DNA from: VRUE01 sp963705635
GTDB taxonomy: Bacteria; Actinomycetota; Thermoleophilia; Solirubrobacterales; 70-9
Reading direction: 5' to 3'
Length of the DNA stretch: 64,000 nt
Assembly: GCA_963705635.1 (NCBI GenBank)
Contig: CAVPKH010000003.1
Location: 558,001 to 622,000 of the forward strand
The translations under genes were made by a program, and so were the position numbers. Of the stretch, positions 15,883 through 23,955 are shown in pieces (within the stretch, counting starts at the first letter, position 1; every line of letters begins with the position of its first letter). The notes beneath the pieces were generated by a model, which was given only the letters and a program-made list of their open reading frames with translations, had not been told where the DNA came from and made no database searches.

Positions 15883-16497
15883 TCAGACCTTGCGGAAGAC
15901 GCCGATCACCTTGCCGAGGACCTTTGCCTCGGTGGTGCGGATCGGCTCCATCGTCTCGTTCTCCGGCTGCAGCCGGATGTGGTCGGCCTCGCGGAAGAAG
16001 CGCTTGACCGTCGCCTCTTCCTCACCGACCAGGGCGACGACGATCTCGCCGTTGGCGGCGTCGTCAGCCGGGCGCACGATCACGTAGTCGCCCTCGAAGA
16101 TGCCGGCTTCGACCATGCTTTCGCCGCGCACGTTGAGGATGTAGTCGCCGTCCTCGCCGCCGATGATGTCGGGGACTTCGATGTACTCCTCGATGTTCTC
16201 TTCGGCGACGACCGGCGCGCCGGCGGCGACCTGACCGACGAGCGGCAGGCCGTTGCCCGGCCGGATCGTCCGCTTTGCCTTGTCGAAGAGCAGCTCGATC
16301 GCCCGCGGCTTGGAGGGATCGCGACGCAGCAGCCCGATCTTCTCCAGGTTTGCCAGATGCGCATGCACGGTCGAGGACGAGTGCAGCCCCACCGCTTTGC
16401 CAATCTCACGCACCGTGGGCGGGTAGCCGGTCTTCGCGGCGTACTTGCCGATGAAGTCGAAGATCTCCTTCTGCCTTTTGGTCAGATCCAGCTCCAC
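15883..16497 (-). CDS. lexA: LexA repressor (SOS response)
   Basis: 204 residues from GTG at 16497. The N-terminal winged helix-turn-helix (LTKRQKEIFDFIGKYAAKTGYPPTVREIGKAVGL, about residues 5-38) is followed by the peptidase domain: the A92-G93 cleavage bond in QVAAGAP, catalytic Ser127 in RGESM and Lys165 in ATVKRF. It represses DNA-damage genes and cleaves itself when RecA is activated. A perfect actinobacterial SOS box lies 44-57 bases upstream of the start, so it controls its own synthesis. Confidence 0.96.
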   Translation of the reverse strand: MELDLTKRQKEIFDFIGKYAAKTGYPPTVREIGKAVGLHSSSTVHAHLANLEKIGLLRRDPSKPRAIELLFDKAKRTIRPGNGLPLVGQVAAGAPVVAEENIEEYIEVPDIIGGEDGDYILNVRGESMVEAGIFEGDYVIVRPADDAANGEIVVALVGEEEATVKRFFREADHIRLQPENETMEPIRTTEAKVLGKVIGVFRKV

Positions 16498-16540
16498 GCT
16501 CTCTCTCCCTCTGCAGCCACTTGCCGGGTATCAAATCCTT

Positions 16541-16554
16541 CGAACACTTGTTCG
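16541..16554. promoter_or_regulatory. SOS box of lexA
   Basis: CGAACACTTGTTCG is a perfect palindrome fitting the CGAAC-N4-GTTCG LexA-binding consensus of Gram-positive bacteria and actinobacteria. It is located in the lexA promoter region. Confidence 0.92.
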
Positions 16555-16632
16555 CAACTGTACCGCGAGAGCCGGATACCCGCAACCAAACCCGCCCCAA
16601 AGCCCAAACATCTAGAATCGTCGCCCCCTCAA

Positions 16633-16718
<86 letters not shown>

Positions 16719-16725
16719 TTAAAAG

Positions 16726-16812
16726 CTCCTGCAAATGGAGCATTTCAAATCAAAACCACGAATTTCGGCGCTGCTGCCTTACGGTCCATTGCGGACCGTT
16801 TTGGCAGCAACG
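16726..16812 (+). terminator. Hairpins between tRNA-Leu and the integrase
   Basis: GCTCC-TGCAAAT-GGAGC (16726-16742) forms a small stem directly after the tRNA. A larger nested structure follows, with ACGGTCC/GGACCGT (16781-16787, 16793-16799) flanked by GCTGCTGCC/GGCAGCAAC. They may terminate tRNA transcription or form part of the attachment region of the element. Confidence 0.45.
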
Positions 16813-16963
16813 CCGCATACCTCTGCCGAACTACGAGAGTGCCCAGGCGTGAGCGAGACGTTTCCTCACGCAGGGGAAGTTCGCCGGTTTTGTGCCGAAG
16901 GACCTACCAATGCGGCTGTTTGGAGCCTCGAACCATCCCTCGATGGGACGGAAAAGAGGAAAG

Positions 16964-18200
16964 ATGAATCCAAAGACGAGCACCCGCCGCGCGCATGGGA
17001 CCGGCACTCTGTATTTCAAAGAGAGGGCCAACGGTCAGGAGGTCTGGTACGGGCGCTGGCATCTTGGCGGACGGCGGCCAAACCGCTGTCTGGGACCCCA
17101 GCGCCGACGTGGAACCGATGAGGGCCTCAACCGCACCCAAGCGGAGGCCAAGCTACGGCAGCTGATGGTTCGCGAACGACCCCCCGCTGCTGGCTCGAGC
17201 GTCTCGTTCGCGAGCACCGCAGAGCTGATGCTCCGCGACCTCGAGGCCCTCGGCCGCAAGCCGACCACCCTCGACAACTACCGGTCGATCCTTCGCTCGC
17301 ATCTTCTTCCTAGATTTGGCGAAGTCGCCGTCAGCCAAGTCAAGAGGAGCGAAATCGAAGCGTTCATGGCGACACTGACCGAGGCCGGCAAGGCAGCGCG
17401 GACGCGCTCAGGCATCTTCAAGCTCCTCTCCCAAGTCTTCACCTTCGCCCTGCGTCATGACTGGTGCGAGCAGAACCCGTGCCGCTCCGTGCGGCGGCCG
17501 CAGGTGCGGGAATGCTCGGAGATCCGGTTTCTCAACCAGCAAGAGCTCGATGCACTGATCGCCGCCGTCGACGTCTTCGACAAGCCCTTCGGAGCTACCG
17601 ATAGAGCGATCTTTCTGACCGCGGCCATGACCGGGATGCGCCAAGGCGAGCTACTCGCATTGCGCTGGCGCGATGTCGACTGGGAAGCGAAACGGATTCG
17701 GGTGCGACGCAACTACACCCGCGGTTACTGGTCAACGCCGAAGTCGCGCAGCGGCGAACGCGATACCCCTTTCGGGAAGAGTCGAAGACGAGCTGAGAAT
17801 CCACCTTGGGCGCTCTCGCTTCTGCGGCGAGGATGACCTCGTCTTCGCCAATCCACTCAGTGGCGAAGTGCTCCCCCATGGTCCGCTCGTGCGTCGCCTC
17901 AAGAAGGCACTGAAGGCGGCCGGAGTGCGCACGATCCGCTTCCACGATCTGCGCCATACATTCGGCACCAGGATCGCCGCCGCCGGCGTACCGATGCGAG
18001 TCCTGCAGGAGTGGATGGGTCATCGCGACTACCGGACCACCCTCATCTACGCCGATTACGAACCTGGAGACGAGGAGAGCAGTCTCGTGGACGCCGCCTT
18101 CTCGGACAAGCCTGCGACCACGCGGAAAGAGCGAGCGCTGCCTCACGCCGGCCGACGCCTGTCGCGATTGCGGAGATTCTTTGTTACTCGACAGAACTAA
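16964..18200 (+). CDS. Tyrosine recombinase (phage-type integrase), interrupted by one frameshift
   Basis: Begins at ATG 16964 behind AGAGGAAAG. Part one (to about 17760) has an N-terminal arm-binding-like region, a core-binding SAM-like domain (FASTAELMLRDLEALGRKPTTLDNYRSI) and the first catalytic Arg in TGMRQGELLALRWRDVD. The protein then continues one frame over (from about 17755) with IPLSGRVEDELR, the HDLRH box, MGHRDY and the nucleophile region TTLIYADYEPGD. All catalytic residues are thus present but split by a single indel around the sequence GAACGCGATACCCC. It is recently inactivated or a sequencing error. It is the likely integrase of the tRNA-Leu island. Confidence 0.85.
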
Positions 18201-18223
18201 CAGCCAAGGGCATTGACGCCGGA

Positions 18224-18862
18224 CTATGACCCCTCCGCAGAGTCACCAGCAAACGACTCGGGACTCATGTCGCCCAAGGAGACCGCTTCGACGAGCTTCT
18301 CGAGCCGCTCCTGCACCCATACGGGGGGCGGCCCGACATCGGGCCGCCCCTCGACCAGTTCCATCGCTCGCGCCCAGACCTTGTCAGCAAGGACACCGGC
18401 TACTTGGGTGAATTCGATCAGCTCGATCACATGCGGAGCCATCGCTACTACGCCCCCGTCGCCGAGCGCGGGCATGGCCTGAATCAGGAACCGATGTGCG
18501 AGGCGGTTCCGAGGCCCCTCGAGGAACTGCCCCAGCTCTGCCCTTGTCTCCTCATCGAGCTGATCGCCGACTCCCTTCTTCGCGTCGTTCAGCTTCATCG
18601 GCGCAGTGCCCTTGTTGAGCGACTCCCACAACCTGGCCAGCGCCTTGCGCAGCTGCCTTTGAGCGCTGCCCGAGCTCTTCGATGGGTCGTAGTTTCCGAT
18701 CAGATAGAGAAAGGAGACCGAAAACTCGAGTCGCTGGACCGCGATCATCGTCGCGCCATAGAGCGCGGCCAGCCATAGCCGAGTCTCCGCGAGCCCGATC
18801 GTCTTCGGGACAGGCGGCTTCCCTGGAGGCCGAGAACGATCCTCGCCGGGCTCAAGGCTCAC
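18224..18862 (-). CDS. Unknown protein with a HEPN-like RxxxxH motif
   Basis: 212 residues ending 24 bases from the integrase stop (convergent). The middle is predicted all-helical. FLEGPRNRLAHRFL contains R-x4-H, the motif of HEPN ribonuclease domains. Nothing else resembles a known family. The C-terminal half (VIELIEFTQVAGVLADKVWARAMELVEG) is also helical. HEPN proteins are common toxins or defence effectors, and the next genes on the same strand are VapBC, so an RNA-targeting role is a reasonable guess but unproven; a single RxxxxH can occur by chance. Confidence 0.45.
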   Translation of the reverse strand: MSLEPGEDRSRPPGKPPVPKTIGLAETRLWLAALYGATMIAVQRLEFSVSFLYLIGNYDPSKSSGSAQRQLRKALARLWESLNKGTAPMKLNDAKKGVGDQLDEETRAELGQFLEGPRNRLAHRFLIQAMPALGDGGVVAMAPHVIELIEFTQVAGVLADKVWARAMELVEGRPDVGPPPVWVQERLEKLVEAVSLGDMSPESFAGDSAEGS

Positions 18863-18987
18863 CGGAACACCTCATGCAGTCCCAGGTGAACCGGCGCGCC
18901 CACGGCCAGCCCACTTCGACGAAGGTGTCCAACGCCTCGACGAGCAGCCGACGTAAGTTGGCGTCGCCGTGCAAGAGCCGTCCGGTG

Positions 18988-19437
18988 TCAAGCCAGCATT
19001 CCGTCCGCCACCAGCCACTGATGGCGAAGCCCACTCACCGCCGCGATCCGCTCATAGTCGCGGTCATAGTGGATCAAGGCTACGCCGGCCTCTTCGGCCG
19101 CGCCGGCGAGGAGGAGGTCCGAGGGCGGAACACGACGGTGATCGCCATTCGCTGCCAATGCCAGTTGAGTTCGTCTCGCCCGGGACCAGAGCTCGCTCGG
19201 CATCGGAATCGCCTCGAAGGCGGCGAGGCGGTCGGCTACCTCATGGGCACGGTGCTCATTGGGCGCAAGTCGCGTCAACTCAAGGACGATCAGGTCACAT
19301 ACCAGGACAAGGCCCGCTTCCACGGCTACGTTGAACCAACTCGCGAGCCCAGGAAAGCGACGATCGCGCACCCAAGTCCAAGCGCCGGTGTCGAATAGCG
19401 CCGGTCGATCGAGTTGCAACAGCTGCGGATCAGCCAC
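18988..19437 (-). CDS. vapC: PIN-domain toxin (VapC family)
   Basis: 149 residues. The PIN-domain acidic residues are in place: D16 in LFDTGAW, E53 in VLELTR, D107 in VPPSDLLLAGAAEEAG and the D125/D127 pair in IHYDRDYERIA. VapC toxins are Mg-dependent ribonucleases that cut tRNA or rRNA when their VapB antitoxin is degraded. Its start lies 5 bases after the vapB stop, giving the usual antitoxin-first operon. Position just inside the integrase end of the island suggests it stabilises the element. Confidence 0.88.
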   Translation of the reverse strand: MADPQLLQLDRPALFDTGAWTWVRDRRFPGLASWFNVAVEAGLVLVCDLIVLELTRLAPNEHRAHEVADRLAAFEAIPMPSELWSRARRTQLALAANGDHRRVPPSDLLLAGAAEEAGVALIHYDRDYERIAAVSGLRHQWLVADGMLA

Positions 19438-19442
19438 AGTGC

Positions 19443-19640
19443 TCAGGAACGCTCGCGACCCGCGGCGACTTCCTGCGGGGTGCCATCGACATCGCGGACC
19501 ACGTCGAATCCTTTAAGGACCCGGCGTCGCGCGGCGTCGCGAAGGGCGGCGTTAACCGTCTCGCTGAGACCGTCAGTGCCCAGCTCTCGGCGAGCAGCGT
19601 CCAAGGCGCGCTCATCTACATCAACCGTGGTGCGGGTCAT
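19443..19640 (-). CDS. vapB: VapB-type antitoxin (ribbon-helix-helix)
   Basis: 65 residues from ATG at 19640 (an ATG at 19649 adds three residues). MTRTTVDVDERALDAARRELGTDGLSETVNAAL is a typical VapB/DUF2191 N-terminus: one beta-strand for DNA contact, then two helices of a ribbon-helix-helix fold. The basic tail after it would wrap the toxin. It should repress its own promoter with VapC. Neighbouring VapC confirms the assignment. Confidence 0.85.
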   Translation of the reverse strand: MTRTTVDVDERALDAARRELGTDGLSETVNAALRDAARRRVLKGFDVVRDVDGTPQEVAAGRERS

Positions 19641-19745
19641 GCGCATCATCGTAGAGCATCAGCGCGGATACAGCTAGCAGCCGACCTACGCCGCTCGGGA
19701 TGCTGACAACCCACAGCTTTATCGGCCAGCATCTATTTTTCCTCT

Positions 19746-20339
19746 ATGACGCGAACGGAGGACGAACTCAAAAAGCTCTCACGCCACGTCCTCTACGAGA
19801 TCCAAGTTCTTTTTGGCACCGCCGAGGCGCTCGAGGTTCACACCACCACCCTGGGCTCCGAGCTGCCCTGGCTCACATCGATGACCTACCTCGAGGCATT
19901 CGTCCTGCACGCCCGGGCCCTAGAGCACTTCATCTTCCGAGACCGAGAGCACCGCGGCGCCAGGGAAGGCGACGGGCTCGCCGTCGACTACTTCGCGCCG
20001 AAAGCCTGGCGGGGGCTGTGCCCGCCAAAGGAGACGACGCTCGATCCGCTCTCGACTCGGGTCGGCAAGGAAGTCGCCCACATCACTTACGCCCGGACGG
20101 TCGCGACGGAGGAAATGAAGCAGTGGCGCTTCGCGCAGATCGCCGGATCGATCGGGCGGCCGCTGCGGGTCTTCATCGACAACGTGGACCCAGAGAAGGT
20201 GATTCCGGACTTCCGCGATCACGTTCGGGCTGCCTTTCCCGAATACCTGAGATTTCCGGTCGCGGTGTCCTTCCCCCCGGACGACTGGCCGCCTCCGGCA
20301 GCGACCGGGATGGCGGGCCCTCCCAGCCTGCCCGGCTAG
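19746..20339 (+). CDS. Unknown helical protein
   Basis: 197 residues from ATG at 19746. The first two thirds look alpha-helical (ELKKLSRHVLYEIQVLFGTAEALEVH; MTYLEAFVLHARALEHFIF). A conserved-looking block follows with WRGLCPPKE and VGKEVAHITYART, and the C-terminal part is proline-rich. The FIFRD...R..A pattern and the later HITYAR histidine are reminiscent of HEPN-type helical domains, but no clean RxxxxH is seen. The next gene follows 52 bases later on the same strand. Function unknown. Confidence 0.6.
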   Translation: MTRTEDELKKLSRHVLYEIQVLFGTAEALEVHTTTLGSELPWLTSMTYLEAFVLHARALEHFIFRDREHRGAREGDGLAVDYFAPKAWRGLCPPKETTLDPLSTRVGKEVAHITYARTVATEEMKQWRFAQIAGSIGRPLRVFIDNVDPEKVIPDFRDHVRAAFPEYLRFPVAVSFPPDDWPPPAATGMAGPPSLPG

Positions 20340-20391
20340 GCAGTAAGGATTGGAGGCGGCGGGGCGAATCGGTAGCTTTGAGGTGGTCGAT

Positions 20392-21192
20392 ATGGCGGTC
20401 GAGATCACAGAGCTAGCTCCTCGTACGTACAGTCCGACCCAGCGCGGAATCCCGAGCGCCGAGGCGCCGCTGCACGAGGCAGCTGTTGCGGCAGCGGCGA
20501 TCCTGGCGCCGCCGGGCTGCGAGCGCCTGATGGTCATTCCCGAGCTCGAGGTCTGCGGGATGCGGCCCGATTTGTGGATCGGGTGCTTCGACGACGAGCA
20601 ATTCTGTCGTCGAGCAGAGGCAGGGATCGAGGCCTGCACCGCCCCCTATCCCCTGGCCATCGCCCACGAGTTGCGACGACTAGGTGGAACGAGTTCAATC
20701 GAGCGGCTCTGCGCACCTGCACGCCAGCTCGGTGAGCGTCGCCGGATCTTGCGTGGACTGGCCGAGCTGGCCGAGCGGGGCCAGGTGCGTCAAGAAGGAG
20801 GCACGGTGGCGCTGAGCGAGGCATGGATGCCAGCAGAAGCGCGCGGAGTAGGGGTCGAGGCCAAGGTCGGTCGCTGGCGCAAGGCAGTGCGGCAGGTGCA
20901 GATGTGGCGGCCCTATCTAAATGGCGCCTGGTTGGTCTTCCCCAGCTCCTATCTGCCCCACGTCCCGCGCCAGCGCGAGGCCCTGCGCAGCATGGGGATC
21001 GCCATCGTTGACGAGGAAGGCGCGCAGATTGTGCGCCGCCCGCGACTAACGGTCGGTCGAACCTATTCCAGAGCGCTACTTGAAGAGCATCTCTACGCTC
21101 GGTGGCGAACGGAGGCGCTTGCTAGCACCAAGCAGAACTGGAGCCCAAGGGATCGGCGGCGGACACCGCGAGCCGTGGTCGCGTCAGCCTAA
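20392..21192 (+). CDS. Putative PD-(D/E)XK-fold protein with a winged-helix segment
   Basis: 266 residues from ATG at 20392, chosen because TGAGGTGG lies 5-12 bases upstream; a TTG at 20350 would add 14 residues. GMRPDLWIGCF followed about 80 residues later by VGVEAKVGRWRKAVRQVQMWRPYLNGAWLVF matches the D...ExK pattern and following helix of PD-(D/E)XK nucleases. The segment between them (SIERLCAPARQLGERRRILRGLAELAERGQVRQEGG) reads like a winged helix. It could be a nuclease or a DNA-binding restriction-like protein of the island. The assignment rests on motif spacing only. Confidence 0.5.
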   Translation: MAVEITELAPRTYSPTQRGIPSAEAPLHEAAVAAAAILAPPGCERLMVIPELEVCGMRPDLWIGCFDDEQFCRRAEAGIEACTAPYPLAIAHELRRLGGTSSIERLCAPARQLGERRRILRGLAELAERGQVRQEGGTVALSEAWMPAEARGVGVEAKVGRWRKAVRQVQMWRPYLNGAWLVFPSSYLPHVPRQREALRSMGIAIVDEEGAQIVRRPRLTVGRTYSRALLEEHLYARWRTEALASTKQNWSPRDRRRTPRAVVASA

Positions 21193-21195
21193 GTT

Positions 21196-22410
21196 CTATC
21201 CGGCAAGCTCAATCCCAGCGCGCAAGAGGAAAGCCTCGAGAGCCGCCTCCCAGACGCGAACCTGCGCCACCGAGCTACGGCCCTCAAGCTCGACGCCGGC
21301 AGCCTCGATCCGCCCAAAGATTTCTTTCGCCGCACGCAGATCCTCGCGAACCTGAGTCAGGTTGGCATGGAGATCATCGCCGATGCGGCTATCAAGCTCC
21401 GCACAGACCTCGAAAAGCTGGGCCGCGCAAACTGCACGATCAAGTGTCGCCGGACCGCCTCCTTCACGGTAGGAGTCCACCAGGGTGCCCGCACCATCGA
21501 GAAGGTCTTCACCTAGACCGGCATCTCGGCGCTGGGTACGAATTGTGGGCAGCTCGGTATCGACGAGGAGGCTGCCAAGGATCGTGTCGAGAAAGATGCG
21601 GTTGCGGGGTGGGCGGCCACCCCCCTGCCCCGAGCCGCTCCAGTGCCCGGGACTCCACCATTGTTGCTTTTGGAACCAACCGGCAGCAAAGGCCTTGGCC
21701 CCGACAGCGCGGTACAGGTAGCCGGAGAGGCCCGAGTAACCAACCCAAACCTCTGTGCCTTGGGTGACGGCAAGGGTATAGACGATGTAAAGCGCTTCGG
21801 CTAGGAAGGCTGCCTGTCGAGTGCCGTCGAGATTTGGGTCGATTTCAAATAGGAGATAGAAGCCCTGAGCTTCGTGGGCGGTCAGCTCGTCAAGCAGCGA
21901 GTTGACCGACTCGCTGTCGCCAAGGACGCCGCGCTCGATCGCGGCGGAAAGGAGAAGAGGCCGAATAGGATGACCCCCCTCACGGCGTTCTTCGCAGAGT
22001 TCGAGGGTAGTCTCGGCAAGGTTGAGGGCAATCTGAGCAGAGCGGTCAGTCATGGTGGAAACAGCGACGGTCGGCGAGATGAGGTGGGTCAGCGGCAGGC
22101 CAGCCTGATAATCGATGACGCGCTCCACCATCCTGATCATGCGCCTCGCCGAGAAGGCGCGGCCGCGCATCGGAATCGGAAAGAGATCATGGTCGCGAAG
22201 GCGCTTGGGATTGGGATCTTCGAGCGAAGCAACGTAGAGCTGAGGATCGAGCGCCTGGAGGACATCGTGCTCGGCAGCCTGGGCAATCCGCTCGGCGAGG
22301 TGATCAGGAGTCTCGTCAGCCGGGCTCCAGATAACGCCGTCGGCGCGACCTGCCGGGATCCCTTGAGCGATGTGGGTGGAGCTGTGGTGGCCGCCCTGAA
22401 TCAGGAACAC
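21196..22410 (-). CDS. Unknown protein coupled to a Ser/Thr kinase
   Basis: 404 residues from GTG at 22410, which overlaps the last ten bases of the kinase gene and follows GAAGAG. The N-terminal block VFLIQGGHHSSTHIAQGIPAGRADGVIWSPADETPDHLAERI looks like the first strands of a TIM-barrel-type domain. A middle region has GTEVWVGYSGLSGYLYRAVGAKAFAAGW, and the C-terminal 100 residues are helical (ERIGDDLHANLTQVREDLRAAKEIF-type). I recognise no family. Translational overlap with the kinase argues that the two proteins work together, possibly as a sensor/effector pair. Confidence 0.65.
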   Translation of the reverse strand: MFLIQGGHHSSTHIAQGIPAGRADGVIWSPADETPDHLAERIAQAAEHDVLQALDPQLYVASLEDPNPKRLRDHDLFPIPMRGRAFSARRMIRMVERVIDYQAGLPLTHLISPTVAVSTMTDRSAQIALNLAETTLELCEERREGGHPIRPLLLSAAIERGVLGDSESVNSLLDELTAHEAQGFYLLFEIDPNLDGTRQAAFLAEALYIVYTLAVTQGTEVWVGYSGLSGYLYRAVGAKAFAAGWFQKQQWWSPGHWSGSGQGGGRPPRNRIFLDTILGSLLVDTELPTIRTQRRDAGLGEDLLDGAGTLVDSYREGGGPATLDRAVCAAQLFEVCAELDSRIGDDLHANLTQVREDLRAAKEIFGRIEAAGVELEGRSSVAQVRVWEAALEAFLLRAGIELAG

Positions 22411-23225
22411 TTGAGCTCTTCTTTTGCCCTGTCGATCATTTCCGCCGCCTGACCAAGCGAAGGGCGCTGGTGAGGATGGCGGGAAAGGAAGCGCTCGAGA
22501 ATATCGGTGAGCTGAACTGGCAAGCCCTGGGGGCGTGGCCACTCACACGCGAGCAACTTGGTCTTATAGTCGGACTGGTTGGAGCGGAAGGGCAACTGGC
22601 CGCAGAGGACCTCGAAAACAACGATGCCGACCAAGAAAAGGTCAGTGCGACCATCGAGCGTCCGGCCTTTATTGGGGGTGATCTGCTCGGGAGCGATGTG
22701 ACCGCGGGTACCGGGGCCAAGGACACCAGAGGTAATCGAGGTATCTCCCTGGTGGCGCCCGATGCCAACATCGAGGAGGATAAAGCCGCCATCGGGACGG
22801 CGAATTATGTTGAGCGGCTTAATGTCCCGGTGGACGACCTGATGCTCCCCCCAGAGGTAGGCGACAGCAGTAGTGAGATCGGCGGCTAGGGCAAGAGCCT
22901 GGCAGGGGTCGTAGCGATCGGCGCGCTTGTCGAGCGTCTCGCCCTCGATGAACTCCTCGCAAAACCAGACATAGCTGCGGCCAGCTAGCTCGATCTCATT
23001 GACGTCCTCGTCGAGTATCCGCGCGAGGTTGGGGTGATTAAAGGTAGAGCCGATCGAAATCTCCCGTTCAGCGCGCTCGCGAGCCTCGTCAGGCATCAGC
23101 TTGACGACAACCTTTTCTCCCACGCTCGTGGCACGGTAGACCTTCCGTTGACCGCCGTCGTAGATCTGCTCGCTGATCTCGAGGCCATCGGGAAGCTTCG
23201 CTTTTAGCTCGCTAAGGTCGAACAT
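22401..23225 (-). CDS. Small Ser/Thr protein kinase (Hanks type)
   Basis: 274 residues, essentially only a kinase domain: glycine-rich loop region IYDGGQRKVY, ATP lysine K42 in VVVKLMP, catalytic loop HRDIKPLN (132-139), metal-binding D152 in LLDVGIG (the DFG variant is DVG), an activation segment with GTRGHIAPEQ, and GRTDLFLVGIVVFEVLCG. There is no membrane segment or extracellular PASTA domain, so it is cytosolic. It is the first gene of a two-gene operon whose second gene overlaps it. Kinases of this kind also occur in phage-defence systems. Confidence 0.88.
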   Translation of the reverse strand: MFDLSELKAKLPDGLEISEQIYDGGQRKVYRATSVGEKVVVKLMPDEARERAEREISIGSTFNHPNLARILDEDVNEIELAGRSYVWFCEEFIEGETLDKRADRYDPCQALALAADLTTAVAYLWGEHQVVHRDIKPLNIIRRPDGGFILLDVGIGRHQGDTSITSGVLGPGTRGHIAPEQITPNKGRTLDGRTDLFLVGIVVFEVLCGQLPFRSNQSDYKTKLLACEWPRPQGLPVQLTDILERFLSRHPHQRPSLGQAAEMIDRAKEELKCS

Positions 23226-23451
23226 CAGAGGGATAACCAGAAACCTGCAAAAGGTGAGGTTGGGAAACTACCCTTTTGGAATGGAATGCGACTACGACCC
23301 GTCGCGGGCCATCGAATGCCTTGGGAGCATCCCCATTCCGTGGTTGACCCAACCCCCCAAGGGCCCTGAGCCGAAAGCCGGCCAACGCCCGATAACCCCG
23401 TCTTATGGAGATACAGGGATCGGCCCTTGATTCGCAAACGAGGCAACGGTG

Positions 23452-23955
23452 CTAGAACGGTCCTCGCTTCTTGGGTCGCCGGACCCGGAACATATCTACT
23501 ACGGCCAAGCGTCGGCCCTTGAACAGGAAGTCAGTGTCGACACTGCGATGTTTCCCTCGGAAGGTGAGAACGCAGAGTGCATCCCACCTTCCTGATCGAC
23601 GGTGGCAGTGGGCCTTCGGATAGGCGCGCTTGGTCGCTCGAAGCGTCGACCCCGGGCCTATGCCTCTTCTTGTGTGTTGCCGGTGGGAGTGCGTCCACAC
23701 GTCATCGACTCGGTGCCCCGTGAGCCCCACCCAGCCCGCCAGCGGAGCCCCGTAGAACCAGTCAGGCGGCACGACGCGAGCCGGCCTACCGAGAGACTTG
23801 CGAACGGAGCTTGCGCGCTCTCCGATTTGGACGCCTGCGATACCTCGTCCCGGGACGATCCGCGCACTAGCGGTAGTCGCAACGATGCCGATAGCAAGGA
23901 TGAGCGTCAACCCAACCGCCACAGCCAAGATCGCCCGTGGCCTCACGGATGCCAT
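23452..23955 (-). CDS. Small secreted protein of unknown function
   Basis: 167 residues with an N-terminal signal peptide (ILAVAVGLTLILAIGIVATTASA). The mature part begins IVPGRGIAGVQIGERASSVRKSLGRPARV, a pattern seen in small exported proteins with a repeat 'G-x-x-G-x-x-x-x-x-V-x-x-x-L-G' motif, and ends with a basic tail. The gene overlaps the 3' end of the preceding secreted-protein gene by 13 bases, so both are likely translated from one message. Confidence 0.6.
   Translation of the reverse strand: MASVRPRAILAVAVGLTLILAIGIVATTASARIVPGRGIAGVQIGERASSVRKSLGRPARVVPPDWFYGAPLAGWVGLTGHRVDDVWTHSHRQHTRRGIGPGSTLRATKRAYPKAHCHRRSGRWDALCVLTFRGKHRSVDTDFLFKGRRLAVVDMFRVRRPKKRGPF

Noticed and set aside
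23226..23446. 73-codon minus-strand frame upstream of the kinase
   Set aside because: No start signal or family; more likely the kinase leader and promoter region.
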